Part shown: positions 9,711 through 21,400 of the stretch, piece by piece | Numbering within the stretch: the first letter of the stretch is position 1 | Layout: the number at the start of each line of letters is the position of its first letter | From: JAXLYE01 sp046351595 | GTDB taxonomy: Bacteria; Myxococcota_A; Polyangia; Palsa-1104; JAEUJZ01 | Direction: 5' to 3' | Length of the DNA: 64,000 nt | NCBI GenBank assembly: GCA_046351595.1 | Contig: JAXLYE010000008.1 | Location: forward strand, 618,822 to 682,821 | Made by a program: the position numbers and the translations under genes | Notes under the pieces: model-generated | Seen by the model: the letters and a program-made list of their open reading frames with translations, nothing else | What the model was told of the DNA's origin: nothing | The model's database searches: none

Positions 9711-10184
9711 CTACTTCTTCGCTGCCTGGGCCTGCTTGGCGATGACCAGCGCCTGGATCTTGGTGTAGGTCGCCTTGGGCAGGATCTTCTTGGCCGTGAG
9801 CTGCGCCTTGTTGGCGTACGGGCGGCCCTCGATGATCTTCTTGGCGTAGGCGTCGCCAACGCCGGGCAGGGCCTTCAGCTGCTCCTCGGTGGCGGTGTTG
9901 AGATCGAGCGGCTCGCCCTTGGCCGCATCCGCCTTGCCCGCATCCGCCTTGCCCGCGTCGGCCTTGCCCGCGTCCGGCTTGGCCGCATCCGCCTTGCCCG
10001 CGGACGCCGCCTTGCCGTCGGCCGGCTTGGCCGCGTCGGCCTTGCCCGCAGGCGCCGCCGCCGGGGGCGCGGCCTTGGTTTCGGCCGGCTTGGCCGCGGG
10101 CGCCGCCGGCGCCTGGGCATACCCGGCCACCGGGATCGCGAGCAGGGACAGAGCAAGCATCGAGCTACGGAGCGTCTTCCACAT
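9711..10184 (-). CDS. Secreted helix-hairpin-helix (ComEA-like) protein with Ala/Lys repeats
   Basis: A 157-aa protein with a strong ribosome-binding site (AGGAGGAG, 6 nt before the ATG). A signal peptide (MLALSLLAIPVAGYAQA) is followed by an Ala/Lys/Pro/Asp low-complexity stretch with repeated GKADA units (residues ~35-90). The helix-hairpin-helix fold of the ComEA/SLBB type follows: LDLNTATEEQLKALPGVGD, then a second HhH with KIIEGRPYANKAQL. In ComEA this fold binds double-stranded DNA in the periplasm during uptake. Here the DNA-binding domain is at the C-terminus of an exported, highly basic/acidic linker. A DNA-binding role outside the cytoplasm is an inference from the domain. No other competence gene is nearby. 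Confidence 0.8.
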   Translation of the reverse strand: MWKTLRSSMLALSLLAIPVAGYAQAPAAPAAKPAETKAAPPAAAPAGKADAAKPADGKAASAGKADAAKPDAGKADAGKADAGKADAAKGEPLDLNTATEEQLKALPGVGDAYAKKIIEGRPYANKAQLTAKKILPKATYTKIQALVIAKQAQAAKK

Positions 10185-10283
10185 CGGTATCTCCTCCTGG
10201 GGTCGCTGCGGGCGGGCACGTCGCCGCCACGTGGAGCGCGATCCGAGCACAGCTCGCGCGGAGCGTACAGTTTTCGCAGCGGC

Positions 10284-14021
<3,738 letters not shown>

Positions 14022-14262
14022 CGGTCCCTGCTCCTTGGGCGCTCTGTGTGAAGACGGCGGCGCCGGCCCCATGATAGCCCGTCGCGCCCTACCTCTTCCA
14101 CCGCTCTGTCGGATGTCACGCCAGGCGCCGCGGTCCGAGGCGGTGCGCCAAGGTGCGCGCGAGACGCCCGGCCGCCCGCGCCGCCGTGCCGCAGCCGTTT
14201 CGCAACCCTTCCGCCGCGCCGCGCCACCCGCCCGCAGCGACGGGCCGCACAAGACGGACCGT

Positions 14263-14275
14263 ACTCGCAGTTCTG
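14263..14275. repeat. 13-bp direct repeat, right copy
   Basis: ACTCGCAGTTCTG, identical to 7547-7559. It is followed directly by GGACGGC, the continuation of the peroxidase reading frame. Confidence 0.95.
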
Positions 14276-15053
14276 GGACGGCCGCGCCTCGTCGCTGGAA
14301 GATCTCGCCGCGCAGCCGATCGCGAACCCGCGTGAGCTCGCGTCCTCGGTGCCCGAGGTCCTCTCGCGGCTGCAGGGCGTCCCGGAGTACGTGCAGCGCT
14401 TCCGCGACAGCTATGGCGCGCTCGACGAGCACGCGCTGCGCCGGGCCATCGCCGCCTTCGTGCGCGAGGTGACCGCGAACGACGCACCGGTCGATCGCTA
14501 CCTCGCCGGCGACGAGGCGGCGCTGTCGGCGCGAGCGCGGGCCGGGTTCGGGCTGTTCTTCGGCAAGGCGCGCTGCAGCCGCTGCCACTACCTGCCGCTG
14601 TTCGCCGGCACCGAGGGCCCGAGCTTCTCGACCACCGAGTTCCGCGTCACCGGCGTGCCCGAGCGCGGCAGCCTGCCGCTGCGTATGACCGCGGATCGCG
14701 GCCGCGCCGCCGTCGAGGAGCAGCCGGATCCCGCGTTCGAGCACGCGTTCAAGGCGCCGACCCTGCGCAACATCGCGCAGACCGCCCCGTACATGCACAA
14801 CGGCGCGCTGCAGACGCTGGAAGAGGTCGTCGACTTCTACAACACCATCACCTCGCCGTCGCTGCGCGGCTACGACGTGCCGGGCCTGGACTTCGTGCTC
14901 GGGCTCGGCCCGCTCGAGCTCAGCGCCGAGGAGAAGGGCGCGCTCGTCACGTTCATGCGCGAGGGCCTGACCGACCTGTCGAAGATGCCCGCGGTGCCGC
15001 AGGCGGTGCCGAGCGGCCTTGCGCCCGTCGGGACACTGCCGCCGAAGCAGTAG
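14276..15053 (+). pseudogene. Di-heme cytochrome c peroxidase, C-terminal fragment of the split gene
   Basis: This continues the peroxidase interrupted at 7559. It begins inside the Trp codon of QFWDGRASSL and runs through the C-terminal cytochrome domain. The second heme site CSRCH is seen, as are the family motif KAPTLRNIAQTAPYMHNG (with the distal-ligand methionine region) and the usual end TFMREGLTDL. A weak GTG at 14349 could start translation, but the product would lack the first heme and most of the domain interface. Together with 7129-7559 it would make 402 residues, a normal family length. It converges on the neighbour at 15056 with only 2 bp between the stops. Confidence 0.9.
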
Positions 15054-15055
15054 GC

Positions 15056-15859
15056 TCAGGCCGGCGGCGGCGACAGGCGCGCGGTCAGGCGCGCGTGCAG
15101 CGGCAGCGGCAGGCCCAGGCGCGCGGCGGTCCGGACGAACCAGCCGTTGCGCCAGCGCCACTCGCGCACCGCGGCGCGCACGCGCGGGATCGACCGCGAG
15201 TAGGCGCCCAGCCGCTCGACGAGCTCCGCATCGCCGACCTGCACACCGAGCGCCGCCCGCCCGACGGCCGCGAGCTCGGCGACCAGCGTCTCGAGCTCGC
15301 CCGAGTGCTCCCCCGCGTACTCATCGAGCACCGTGCCGACGTCGCAGCCGTGCACCTGGCACAGCAGGCCGAAGACGCAGTTCCACAGCAGCTTCTCGAG
15401 CATCACCGCGGTGAAGCGCGCCCGGTCGATGGCCTCGGCGGCGAGGTCGATCCCCTGGAACAGGCGCGCCATGTGCTCCGCGTGCGGCCCGGTGAAGGGG
15501 CTGGTGCCGCCGACCTCGATCGGCGCGCCGCGGCTCGCCACCGACAGGAACAGCAGGCCGCGCGTCGCGTCCGCGAGCCCGCGCTCGGCCAGAAAGTCCT
15601 CGAGCATGCCGTTCTGGATGAACACCAGATCCGGCCGCCGCGCCTCGGGTACGCGCCGCAGCACGGCGTCGAGATCATCGTTGCGCACGCAGATCAAGAT
15701 CGGCGCGCCCGGCGGCTGCTCGAGCACCGCCGTGTCGTCGCCTTGAACCGGGTGCCCCGGGTGCTCTGGGCGCCCGATAAGCGGCCAGCCGCTGCGCGCG
15801 TGCAGCGCCCCGCCGATCCGGCCCGCGCCGATGACGACCGGCGTGTCTTTCTTCTGCAC
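15056..15859 (-). CDS. Ketopantoate reductase-like NAD(P)-binding protein
   Basis: A 267-aa protein with an N-terminal Rossmann fold: the dinucleotide motif VVIGAGRIGGALHA is at residues 8-21 and QNGMLEDFLAERG matches the N-G-M motif region of the ApbA/PanE family. The C-terminal helical domain (VMLEKLLWNCVFGLL) also fits that family, whose known member reduces 2-dehydropantoate with NADPH. The protein is shorter than typical PanE (~300 aa), so its substrate is not certain. It sits 3 bp after the stop of proS and probably shares its transcript. Confidence 0.7.
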   Translation of the reverse strand: MQKKDTPVVIGAGRIGGALHARSGWPLIGRPEHPGHPVQGDDTAVLEQPPGAPILICVRNDDLDAVLRRVPEARRPDLVFIQNGMLEDFLAERGLADATRGLLFLSVASRGAPIEVGGTSPFTGPHAEHMARLFQGIDLAAEAIDRARFTAVMLEKLLWNCVFGLLCQVHGCDVGTVLDEYAGEHSGELETLVAELAAVGRAALGVQVGDAELVERLGAYSRSIPRVRAAVREWRWRNGWFVRTAARLGLPLPLHARLTARLSPPPA

Positions 15860-15862
15860 GGG

Positions 15863-17494
15863 CTAGTAGGCCTTGGCCATGACCACGCGCTGCGCCGACG
15901 GCTTGCCGGTGAGGATGCAGGTGCCGCTGCCGCGCGCCTCCTCGGGGATCTGGTCCTCGAACGGGATGCAGCGCACCGTCGTCTCGAAGCGGCGCGACAG
16001 CTCCTCCTCGTCCTGGCCGCTGCCGGCGAAGTGCACCCAGGCGAAGCCGCCGCCCTCTTCCTTGAAGAAGCGCTCGAAGTCGGCCAGGTTGTCGATGACG
16101 CGGCTGCGCTTCTTGCGGAAGGCCAGCGCGCGCTCGCGCAGCTCGACCTGCATGCCGTCGAGGATGCCCTTGATCGAGGCCAGCGCCTCGGCGCGCGGCA
16201 CAAAAGCCTTCTTCCGCTTGCGCTGCTCCTCGGGCGACTCGCCCGGCTGCTCGGTGACGAAGCGGCGGACGATGCAGAGCATGCCCTTCTCGAGATCCTT
16301 GGGCCCGATCTCGATGCGGATCGGCACGCCCTTCATCTCCCACTCGTAGTACTTGGCGCCCGGCTGCAGCGTGTCGCGGTCGTCGAGCTTGACGGTCAGG
16401 CCCTGCGCCCGCAGCTCGCGCGCGACCTTGTCGGCCTCCTCGAGCACACGCTGCTTCTCGTCGTCCTTGCGATAGATCGGGACGATGGCGATATGGATCG
16501 GCGCCAGCTTCGGCGGCAGGATCAGCCCGGCGTCGTCGGAGTGGGTCATGATCAGCGCGCCGATGAGGCGCGTGCTGACGCCCCAGCTGGTCGCGTAGGC
16601 GTATTCGAGCTTGCCCTCGCGGTTCAAGAACTTCACGTCCGCGGCCTTGGAGAAGTTCTGGCCGAGGTAGTGCGAGGTGCCGCTCTGCAGCGACTTGCCG
16701 TCCTGCATCATCGCCTCGATGCACAGCGTGTCGAGCGCGCCGGCGAAGCGCTCGCCCGGGGTCTTGCGGCCGCGGATGACCGGCACCGCCATCACGTTCT
16801 CGGCGAAGTCGGCGTAGACGCCGAGCATGCGGTGCGTCTCCTCCAGCGCCTCGGCCTCGGTGGCGTGGGCGGTGTGGCCCTCCTGCCAGAGGAACTCCGC
16901 GGTGCGCAGGAACAGGCGCGTGCGCAGCTCCCAGCGCACGACGTTGGCCCACTGGTTGATGAGGATCGGCAGGTCGCGGTAGCTCTGGATCCAGCCCTTG
17001 TAGGTGTTCCAGATGATGGTCTCGCTCGTCGGGCGGACGACCAGCGGCTCCTCGAGCTTGGACTCGGGATCGACCTGCACCGTGCCGTTGATCGACTTGA
17101 GGCGGTGGTGCGTGACGACCGCGCACTCCTTGGCGAAGCCGGCCGCGTGCTCCTCCTCGCGCGTCAGGTACGACAGCGGGATGAACATCGGGAAGTAGGC
17201 GTTGACGTGCCCGGTCGCCTTGAAGCGATCGTCGAGCTCGCGCTGCATCTTCTCCCAGATCGTGTAGCCGTGCGGGCGGATGACCATGCAGCCGCGCACC
17301 GCCGAGTGCTCGGCGAGCTCCGCGTTCTTGATGATGTCCAGGTACCACTCGCTGTAGTTCGTCGCGCGCGGCGTGATGGACTGCGTGTCGCCCTTGGCGC
17401 CTGCGTCCTTGCCCTGCGAGCCCTGCCCGCTTCCCGACTTGCCGCCCTGCGCGGCGGCCTGCGGCTTCTCTTGCTTCGACATGGAGAGGGACAT
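15863..17494 (-). CDS. proS: Prolyl-tRNA synthetase, archaeal/eukaryal type
   Basis: A 543-aa class II aminoacyl-tRNA synthetase that charges tRNA-Pro. The catalytic core shows motif 2-like VRWELRTRLFLRTAEFLWQE and EEPLVVRPTSE near residue 158. An anticodon-binding domain follows (LAPIHIAIVPIYRKDDEK) and then the C-terminal extension of the ProS type 3 form, ending in a conserved tyrosine (VVMAKAY). This form lacks the bacterial INS editing domain, which fits with a separate YbaK deacylase at 23618 in the same window. The first ~40 residues are a low-complexity Gly/Gln/Lys tail. A second in-frame ATG (17482) is possible. Confidence 0.97.
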   Translation of the reverse strand: MSLSMSKQEKPQAAAQGGKSGSGQGSQGKDAGAKGDTQSITPRATNYSEWYLDIIKNAELAEHSAVRGCMVIRPHGYTIWEKMQRELDDRFKATGHVNAYFPMFIPLSYLTREEEHAAGFAKECAVVTHHRLKSINGTVQVDPESKLEEPLVVRPTSETIIWNTYKGWIQSYRDLPILINQWANVVRWELRTRLFLRTAEFLWQEGHTAHATEAEALEETHRMLGVYADFAENVMAVPVIRGRKTPGERFAGALDTLCIEAMMQDGKSLQSGTSHYLGQNFSKAADVKFLNREGKLEYAYATSWGVSTRLIGALIMTHSDDAGLILPPKLAPIHIAIVPIYRKDDEKQRVLEEADKVARELRAQGLTVKLDDRDTLQPGAKYYEWEMKGVPIRIEIGPKDLEKGMLCIVRRFVTEQPGESPEEQRKRKKAFVPRAEALASIKGILDGMQVELRERALAFRKKRSRVIDNLADFERFFKEEGGGFAWVHFAGSGQDEEELSRRFETTVRCIPFEDQIPEEARGSGTCILTGKPSAQRVVMAKAY

Positions 17495-17558
17495 TGCATG
17501 ATCCGCCGCCGCGGAAGCAAGAGGGCAGCGCGGGCGCGAGCCCCAGGCCAGCCCAGAA

Positions 17559-18164
17559 TCAGGCCGGGTCGTCGCCGAAGAGCGCGCCGACCGAGAGCTC
17601 CAGCGCGTCGAACGGCTCGGCGCGCACGGCCTCGCCGCGCCCGGCCGTCAGCACCTCGGCGTAGGTCCCCTCGGCGAGGCGGAGCACCGTCAGCGTCTCG
17701 TCATCGGCGTCGACCAGCCAGTAGTGCGGCACGCCGGCCTCGGCGTAGATGCGCCGCTTCTGCAGCGTATCGCGGCGCTTGGCGTCCTTGGCGCAGTGGA
17801 TCTCGCAGATCCAGTCCGGGCGCAGCGGCACCGGGTAGTCCTCGGGCGGCTGCGGCAGGCGCTCGCGCCGCCAGCCCGCCAGGTCCGGCTGCACGATCTG
17901 GTGCGGCGACAGGCGGATCGTCGCTTCCGTGAGGATCCACCAGCCGCCGGGGCGCGAGGGGCCGTTGGGGCGGCGCTTGAAGGGGCCCAGGACCTCGGCC
18001 AGCATGCTCTGACCCAGGCCGTGCTTGAAGCCGGCCGACTCCTTGGGCACGACCTCACCGTCGAGCACCTCGTGGAAGCGATCCTCCTCGTCGATGCTCA
18101 GGAGATCCGCGAGCGTGGCCAGGCGCGGCAGCGGCGTCCGGCCCGAGGATGATGAAGACGCCAT
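17559..18164 (-). CDS. Uma2 family (DUF820) restriction endonuclease-fold protein
   Basis: A 201-aa protein of the Uma2/DUF820 family, with a PD-(D/E)xK nuclease fold. Seen: the N-terminal RFHEVLDGEVV, QPDLAGWRRE with the metal-binding Asp, CEIHCAKDAKRRD (the E...D/K region) and KRRIYAEAGVPHYWLVDADD, the family signature. Members are highly multiplied in cyanobacteria and other environmental bacteria and are thought to be nucleases, often of mobile origin. Cellular role is unknown. The canonical E-x-S/L-S tract reads EIHCAKD here, so some change at the active site is possible. Confidence 0.85.
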   Translation of the reverse strand: MASSSSSGRTPLPRLATLADLLSIDEEDRFHEVLDGEVVPKESAGFKHGLGQSMLAEVLGPFKRRPNGPSRPGGWWILTEATIRLSPHQIVQPDLAGWRRERLPQPPEDYPVPLRPDWICEIHCAKDAKRRDTLQKRRIYAEAGVPHYWLVDADDETLTVLRLAEGTYAEVLTAGRGEAVRAEPFDALELSVGALFGDDPA

Positions 18165-18219
18165 GTCGAGAACCTAACATAGCGAGCGGCGATCGCGCCG
18201 GCTGGCGCTGCGCCGCCGC

Positions 18220-19152
18220 TCAGCTCAGCCCGTCGCCGCGCTGCTCCAGCGCCGTGCCGTGTGCGATCAGCGCGTCCTTGAGGCGCAGCGCCGCGCGCGT
18301 CCGGTGCATGTCGGCGCGGTAGATCAGGCAGATCGTGTCCGGGAAGTACGGCAGCTCCGGGTGCAGGCGGCGCAGCTCGCCCGTCTTCGCGTCGGTCTTC
18401 TCGCCTTTTGGACCATAGCCCGCGACCCGCCGCGGCAAGAGCGCCACGCCGACGCCGGCGAGCAGCAGGCTCTTGACCAGCTCGAGGTCGCCGCACGGGA
18501 TGGTCCGCGTCGGCAGAAGGTGCAGCGCCGCCAGGCGGTTGACCAGCTCGACGCACTGGCCGACGCGCTCGGCGTAGATCAGCGGGCCGCGGCGCAGCCG
18601 CTCGGTCGCCTCGCCGAACGACAGCGGCGCGCGCGGATCGCCGCGCACCAGCACGTCGACGGCGTCGTGGAACAGGTCGACGACCACCAGATCCGGGTGC
18701 GGGTGCGGGTTCACCACCAGCCCGAAGTGGACGCGGCGCGCCAAAACCGCCTGCTGCACCGCGGCCGAGGTGCCGTTCGACAGCGACAGCTCGATGCCCG
18801 GCTCGGCCTCGAGGAAGCCGGCCATGAACTCGGGCAGGAAGTAGGCGCCGAGCGACTCGTGGCAGCCGACGATGAAGCTGCCGACCGCGTCCTGCTCCAG
18901 GCTCTTTATGCGGCGCTCGGCTCGCTCCAGCGTCGCCAGCACGTCCGCGGCGCAGCGCACCAGCTCCTCGCCCGTCGCCGTCAGCGTGACGCCCGAGCGC
19001 TCGCGCAGCAGCAGCGTGCTCTGGAGCTCACGCTCGAGCTGCCGGATGGCCTGGGTGAGCGCGGGCTGGCTGACCTTGAGCTGCTTGGCGGCGGCGCTGA
19101 GGCTGCCGCACGAGGCAATCGCGATCAGGTAGCGGAGGCTGACAAGCTCCAT
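18220..19152 (-). CDS. LysR-family transcriptional regulator
   Basis: A 310-aa regulator. An N-terminal winged helix-turn-helix (SLRYLIAIASCGSLSAAAKQ then VSQPALTQAIRQLERE) is followed by a linker helix and a periplasmic-binding-protein-like effector domain (VGSFIVGCHESLGAYFLP to ~residue 300). Family members usually activate a divergent gene. Here the upstream neighbour is a PilZ gene on the same strand only 4 bp away, so the regulator is probably the second gene of that operon and its target is not obvious. Confidence 0.93.
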   Translation of the reverse strand: MELVSLRYLIAIASCGSLSAAAKQLKVSQPALTQAIRQLERELQSTLLLRERSGVTLTATGEELVRCAADVLATLERAERRIKSLEQDAVGSFIVGCHESLGAYFLPEFMAGFLEAEPGIELSLSNGTSAAVQQAVLARRVHFGLVVNPHPHPDLVVVDLFHDAVDVLVRGDPRAPLSFGEATERLRRGPLIYAERVGQCVELVNRLAALHLLPTRTIPCGDLELVKSLLLAGVGVALLPRRVAGYGPKGEKTDAKTGELRRLHPELPYFPDTICLIYRADMHRTRAALRLKDALIAHGTALEQRGDGLS

Positions 19153-19156
19153 GCAC

Positions 19157-19822
19157 TCAGCGCGGGACCACCGAGGTGCGCAGCGCGTCGATGAGCGGCT
19201 CCAGGCGCGACTCCATGCGCAAAAACTCGACGCCCATCAGGCCGTCGTCGGGGCGCTCGGTCCAGCGCACGCGCCCGGCCAGGGTCAGGTCCTCGGTCGG
19301 CCCGCCGAGCGGCGGCCACGACGGATCCTGCGCGGCCAGGAGCTCCTGCGGCAGGTGCACCGCGACCTGCGCGCCCTCGCGCGGCAGCTCGCGCCCGGCG
19401 ATGCAGCAGCCCGACAGCGACAGGTTGCGCAGCTCGCCGTCGTGCGCCGTGCCCGAGTCGAGGCGCGTGAAGCGCACCGGCAGCGCCACGTGCACGCGGC
19501 GCGAGCGGCGCTGCGGCACGTCGCAGCCGTCGGCCCACACCGCGTCGAGCAGCTCGTCCGGCGGCTCCTCCGGCAGGAACTCCAGCGTCAGCCGCATGCC
19601 GCCGCCCCGGCCGTGGACATCGACGAGCTTGACCACGAACTGATAGGTCTTCTTCAGCGTCTGGACAGAGACAACCAGGCGCACGCGCTCTCCCGGCTCG
19701 CCGTCTTCCAGCGGAGTCTCGAGGTCACCGCGGAGGAGCTGCAGACCGCCGTTACGCAGCATCCCCCAATAGCGCCCGAGTACCTCCTTACCCGATGGGA
19801 AGTGGACCAGCACCGTGCGCAC
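19157..19822 (-). CDS. PilZ-domain protein (putative c-di-GMP receptor)
   Basis: A 221-aa protein. The GTG at 19822 is chosen because AAGGAGG lies 5 nt upstream. The N-terminal ~95 residues are a beta-rich domain (VLVHFPSGKEVLGRYWG) and the C-terminal half is PilZ. It has the arginine motif RRSRR near 115, the NLSLSGCCI version of the D/NxSxxG motif near 145, and a closing GLMGVEFLRMES. Both nucleotide-contact motifs are intact enough to suggest c-di-GMP binding. It is followed by the LysR gene with a 4-bp gap. Confidence 0.85.
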   Translation of the reverse strand: MRTVLVHFPSGKEVLGRYWGMLRNGGLQLLRGDLETPLEDGEPGERVRLVVSVQTLKKTYQFVVKLVDVHGRGGGMRLTLEFLPEEPPDELLDAVWADGCDVPQRRSRRVHVALPVRFTRLDSGTAHDGELRNLSLSGCCIAGRELPREGAQVAVHLPQELLAAQDPSWPPLGGPTEDLTLAGRVRWTERPDDGLMGVEFLRMESRLEPLIDALRTSVVPR

Positions 19823-20019
19823 GGCAGCCTCCTTCCGTCGGAGTATGCTTTTCCCGCGGCGACACCTCAAGCTCGAAATTCACGGATCCGCGGTCACGCT
19901 CGCCCGCGGCTCCCGAACCGCGCCCTTCTCCGACGGAGATTGCCGGCAGATCCGCGACTTGAATTTCGCGTGAATTCACCGTCAGTCCCCGGCCCGGGAC
20001 GACAAAAAGGAGGCGTCTG

Positions 20020-20040
20020 CTCCTCCTCCTCCTCCTCCTC
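20020..20040. repeat. (CTC)7 microsatellite
   Basis: Seven perfect CTC triplets in the noncoding region upstream of the PilZ gene, next to a separate 12-bp repeat. Confidence 0.95.
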
Positions 20041-20044
20041 GCAT

Positions 20045-20092
20045 CTCATTATCATCCTCATTATCATCTTCATTAACATCTTCATTATTAGG
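20045..20092. repeat. 12-bp AT-rich tandem repeat, four copies
   Basis: Four units of 12 bp: CTCATTATCATC twice exactly, then TTCATTAACATC and TTCATTATTAGG. This is a sharp AT-rich island in a GC-rich genome. It is followed at 20103-20117 by the hairpin CCAGGG-ACT-CCCTGG. The whole stretch 19823-20225 otherwise shows no gene. Confidence 0.9.
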
Positions 20093-20225
20093 GGAGCCCC
20101 CGCCAGGGACTCCCTGGTGAAGCAGAGGGAGCCCGACGGGATAAAGAATCCTTCATCTGGTCGGCGCCTGGTCGGACTCCGGAATGGCGGGCGTCACGCC
20201 TCCGGAACCGAGTCGGCCGGTGTCC

Positions 20226-20330
20226 TCACGCGGCGGGCTGTGGCTTATGGCACACCGCTTCCATGTTGCTGCCGTCCGGGTCGATGGCGAAGGCGGCGTA
20301 GTAGGCTCTGTCTGGCGAATCGGCCGGCTG
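20226..20330 (-). pseudogene. Remnant of a glyoxalase/VOC family gene (C-terminal ~30 codons)
   Basis: In the minus frame ending at TGA (20226-20228) the residues SPDRAYYAAFAIDPDGSN followed by MEAVCHKPQPAA are the unmistakable C-terminal strand-helix of small VOC (glyoxalase/bleomycin-resistance-like) proteins, in which YYAAF..DPDG.N.EAVCH is typical. Upstream of this the frame has no family sequence and runs into the divergent start of the RluA gene at 20354. About 100 codons of the N-terminal part are therefore missing. The remnant is too short to function. Confidence 0.75.
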
Positions 20331-20353
20331 CGGAAAGCGGCCGCGGCTAAGGT

Positions 20354-21283
20354 ATGGTGGCCGCGATGGCAACGCAGAAGCTCGATGAGGCCCTCGGCCT
20401 GCCCAAGGCCACGCTGCGGGCGCTGTGCGCCACCGGGCGGGTGCGCATCGTGCGCGCCGGCGAGCCCCACGGCCGCGCCGTGCTGCTCGGCCGCCCGACG
20501 CTGCAGCCCGACGAGCAGGCGCAGATCCTGCCCGCCGACGCGGTGCCCGAGCTCATGCCCGAGGATCTGCCGCTGCGCGTGCTGTACGCCGACGAGACGC
20601 TCTTGCTCGTCGACAAGCCGGCCGGCATGGCGATGTGCCCGGACGTGCACCACCCGGCCGGCACCGTCGCCAACGCCCTGCGCGGCCTGTGCCCCGAGCT
20701 GCCCGAGGTCGAGGGCCCGCTGCGGCCCGGCATCGTCCACCGCCTGGATCTGGGCACCTCGGGCGTGCTCGCGGCGGCGCGCACCGAGGCCGCGTACCTG
20801 CACCTCAAGCGCCAGTTCCGCGACCACGGCGTCGAGCGCTTCTACCTGGCGCTGTGCCGCGGCGAGCCGACCTGGAAGCGCACCACCGTCGAGAACTTCC
20901 TGGCACAGCGGCGGCTCGGGCGCAAGGGCATGGGCGCGGTCGCGCCGCACCTGGGCAAGCGCGCGCGCACCGACTTCGTGGTGCTCGGCCGCGCCCCGGG
21001 GCTGGCGCTGGTGCTGTGCCGGCCCGCGACCGGGCGCACCCACCAGATCCGCGTGCACCTGGCCGGGCTCGGGCACCCGCTGATCGGCGACACGCTGTAC
21101 GGCGGCGCGCTGGCGCGGCAGCTGGCGCGGCCGCTGGGGCTCGTGCGGCCGGCGCTGCACGCCTGGTCGCTGGCCGTGTCGCACCCGGTGACCGGCGAGC
21201 GAGTGCAGGCGGTCGCGCCGCCGCCGCCCGACCTCGCCGGCGTCCCGCTGTTCGCGTCGCTGCCGCCCCGGCCCCCGGTCTGA
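20354..21283 (+). CDS. RluA-family pseudouridine synthase
   Basis: A 309-aa enzyme that isomerises uridine to pseudouridine in RNA. A short N-terminal S4-like part is followed by the catalytic domain: LLLVDKPAGMAM, the active-site motif GIVHRLDLGTSG with the catalytic Asp near residue 130, and GRTHQIRVHL near 220. The particular RNA target (23S rRNA or tRNA) cannot be told. The start may instead be the ATG four codons later (20366). Its TGA stop is the first triplet of a repeated inverted-repeat element (21281-21392). Confidence 0.92.
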   Translation: MVAAMATQKLDEALGLPKATLRALCATGRVRIVRAGEPHGRAVLLGRPTLQPDEQAQILPADAVPELMPEDLPLRVLYADETLLLVDKPAGMAMCPDVHHPAGTVANALRGLCPELPEVEGPLRPGIVHRLDLGTSGVLAAARTEAAYLHLKRQFRDHGVERFYLALCRGEPTWKRTTVENFLAQRRLGRKGMGAVAPHLGKRARTDFVVLGRAPGLALVLCRPATGRTHQIRVHLAGLGHPLIGDTLYGGALARQLARPLGLVRPALHAWSLAVSHPVTGERVQAVAPPPPDLAGVPLFASLPPRPPV

Positions 21284-21392
21284 TACATGGGGCACTTTCC
21301 CGTGCCCCCTCATCGAGCCAAGCGCGATGAGCCTCCCCCCCGCCGCGCGCTTCCCGCGCGAGTCTTGTCACCGGACAAAGTCCGGTGCCCTA
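21281..21392 (+). repeat. MITE-like dispersed repeat, copy A
   Basis: About 112 bp matching, in inverted orientation, 36812-36936. The left end TGATACATGGGGCACT resembles the terminal inverted repeats of copy B. The right terminus is decayed. Inside are two strong hairpins: GGGGCAC-TTTCCC-GTGCCCC and CACCGGAC-AAA-GTCCGGTG. The first three bases are the stop codon of the RluA gene. The hairpins may also serve as a terminator between RluA and the convergent FTR1 gene. Confidence 0.85.
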
Positions 21393-21400
21393 AGCGCGGG

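Noticed and set aside
19894..20085. Short open frame giving a Met/Lys and Glu-rich peptide on the minus strand
   Set aside because: The residues simply translate the (CTC)7 and 12-bp AT-rich repeats; no ribosome-binding site or family similarity.
20085..20140. Retron or structured ncRNA suggested by hairpins near 20103
   Set aside because: No reverse transcriptase gene nearby and no recognisable RNA family; only a 6-bp stem plus a repeated GAGGGAGCCCGA motif.
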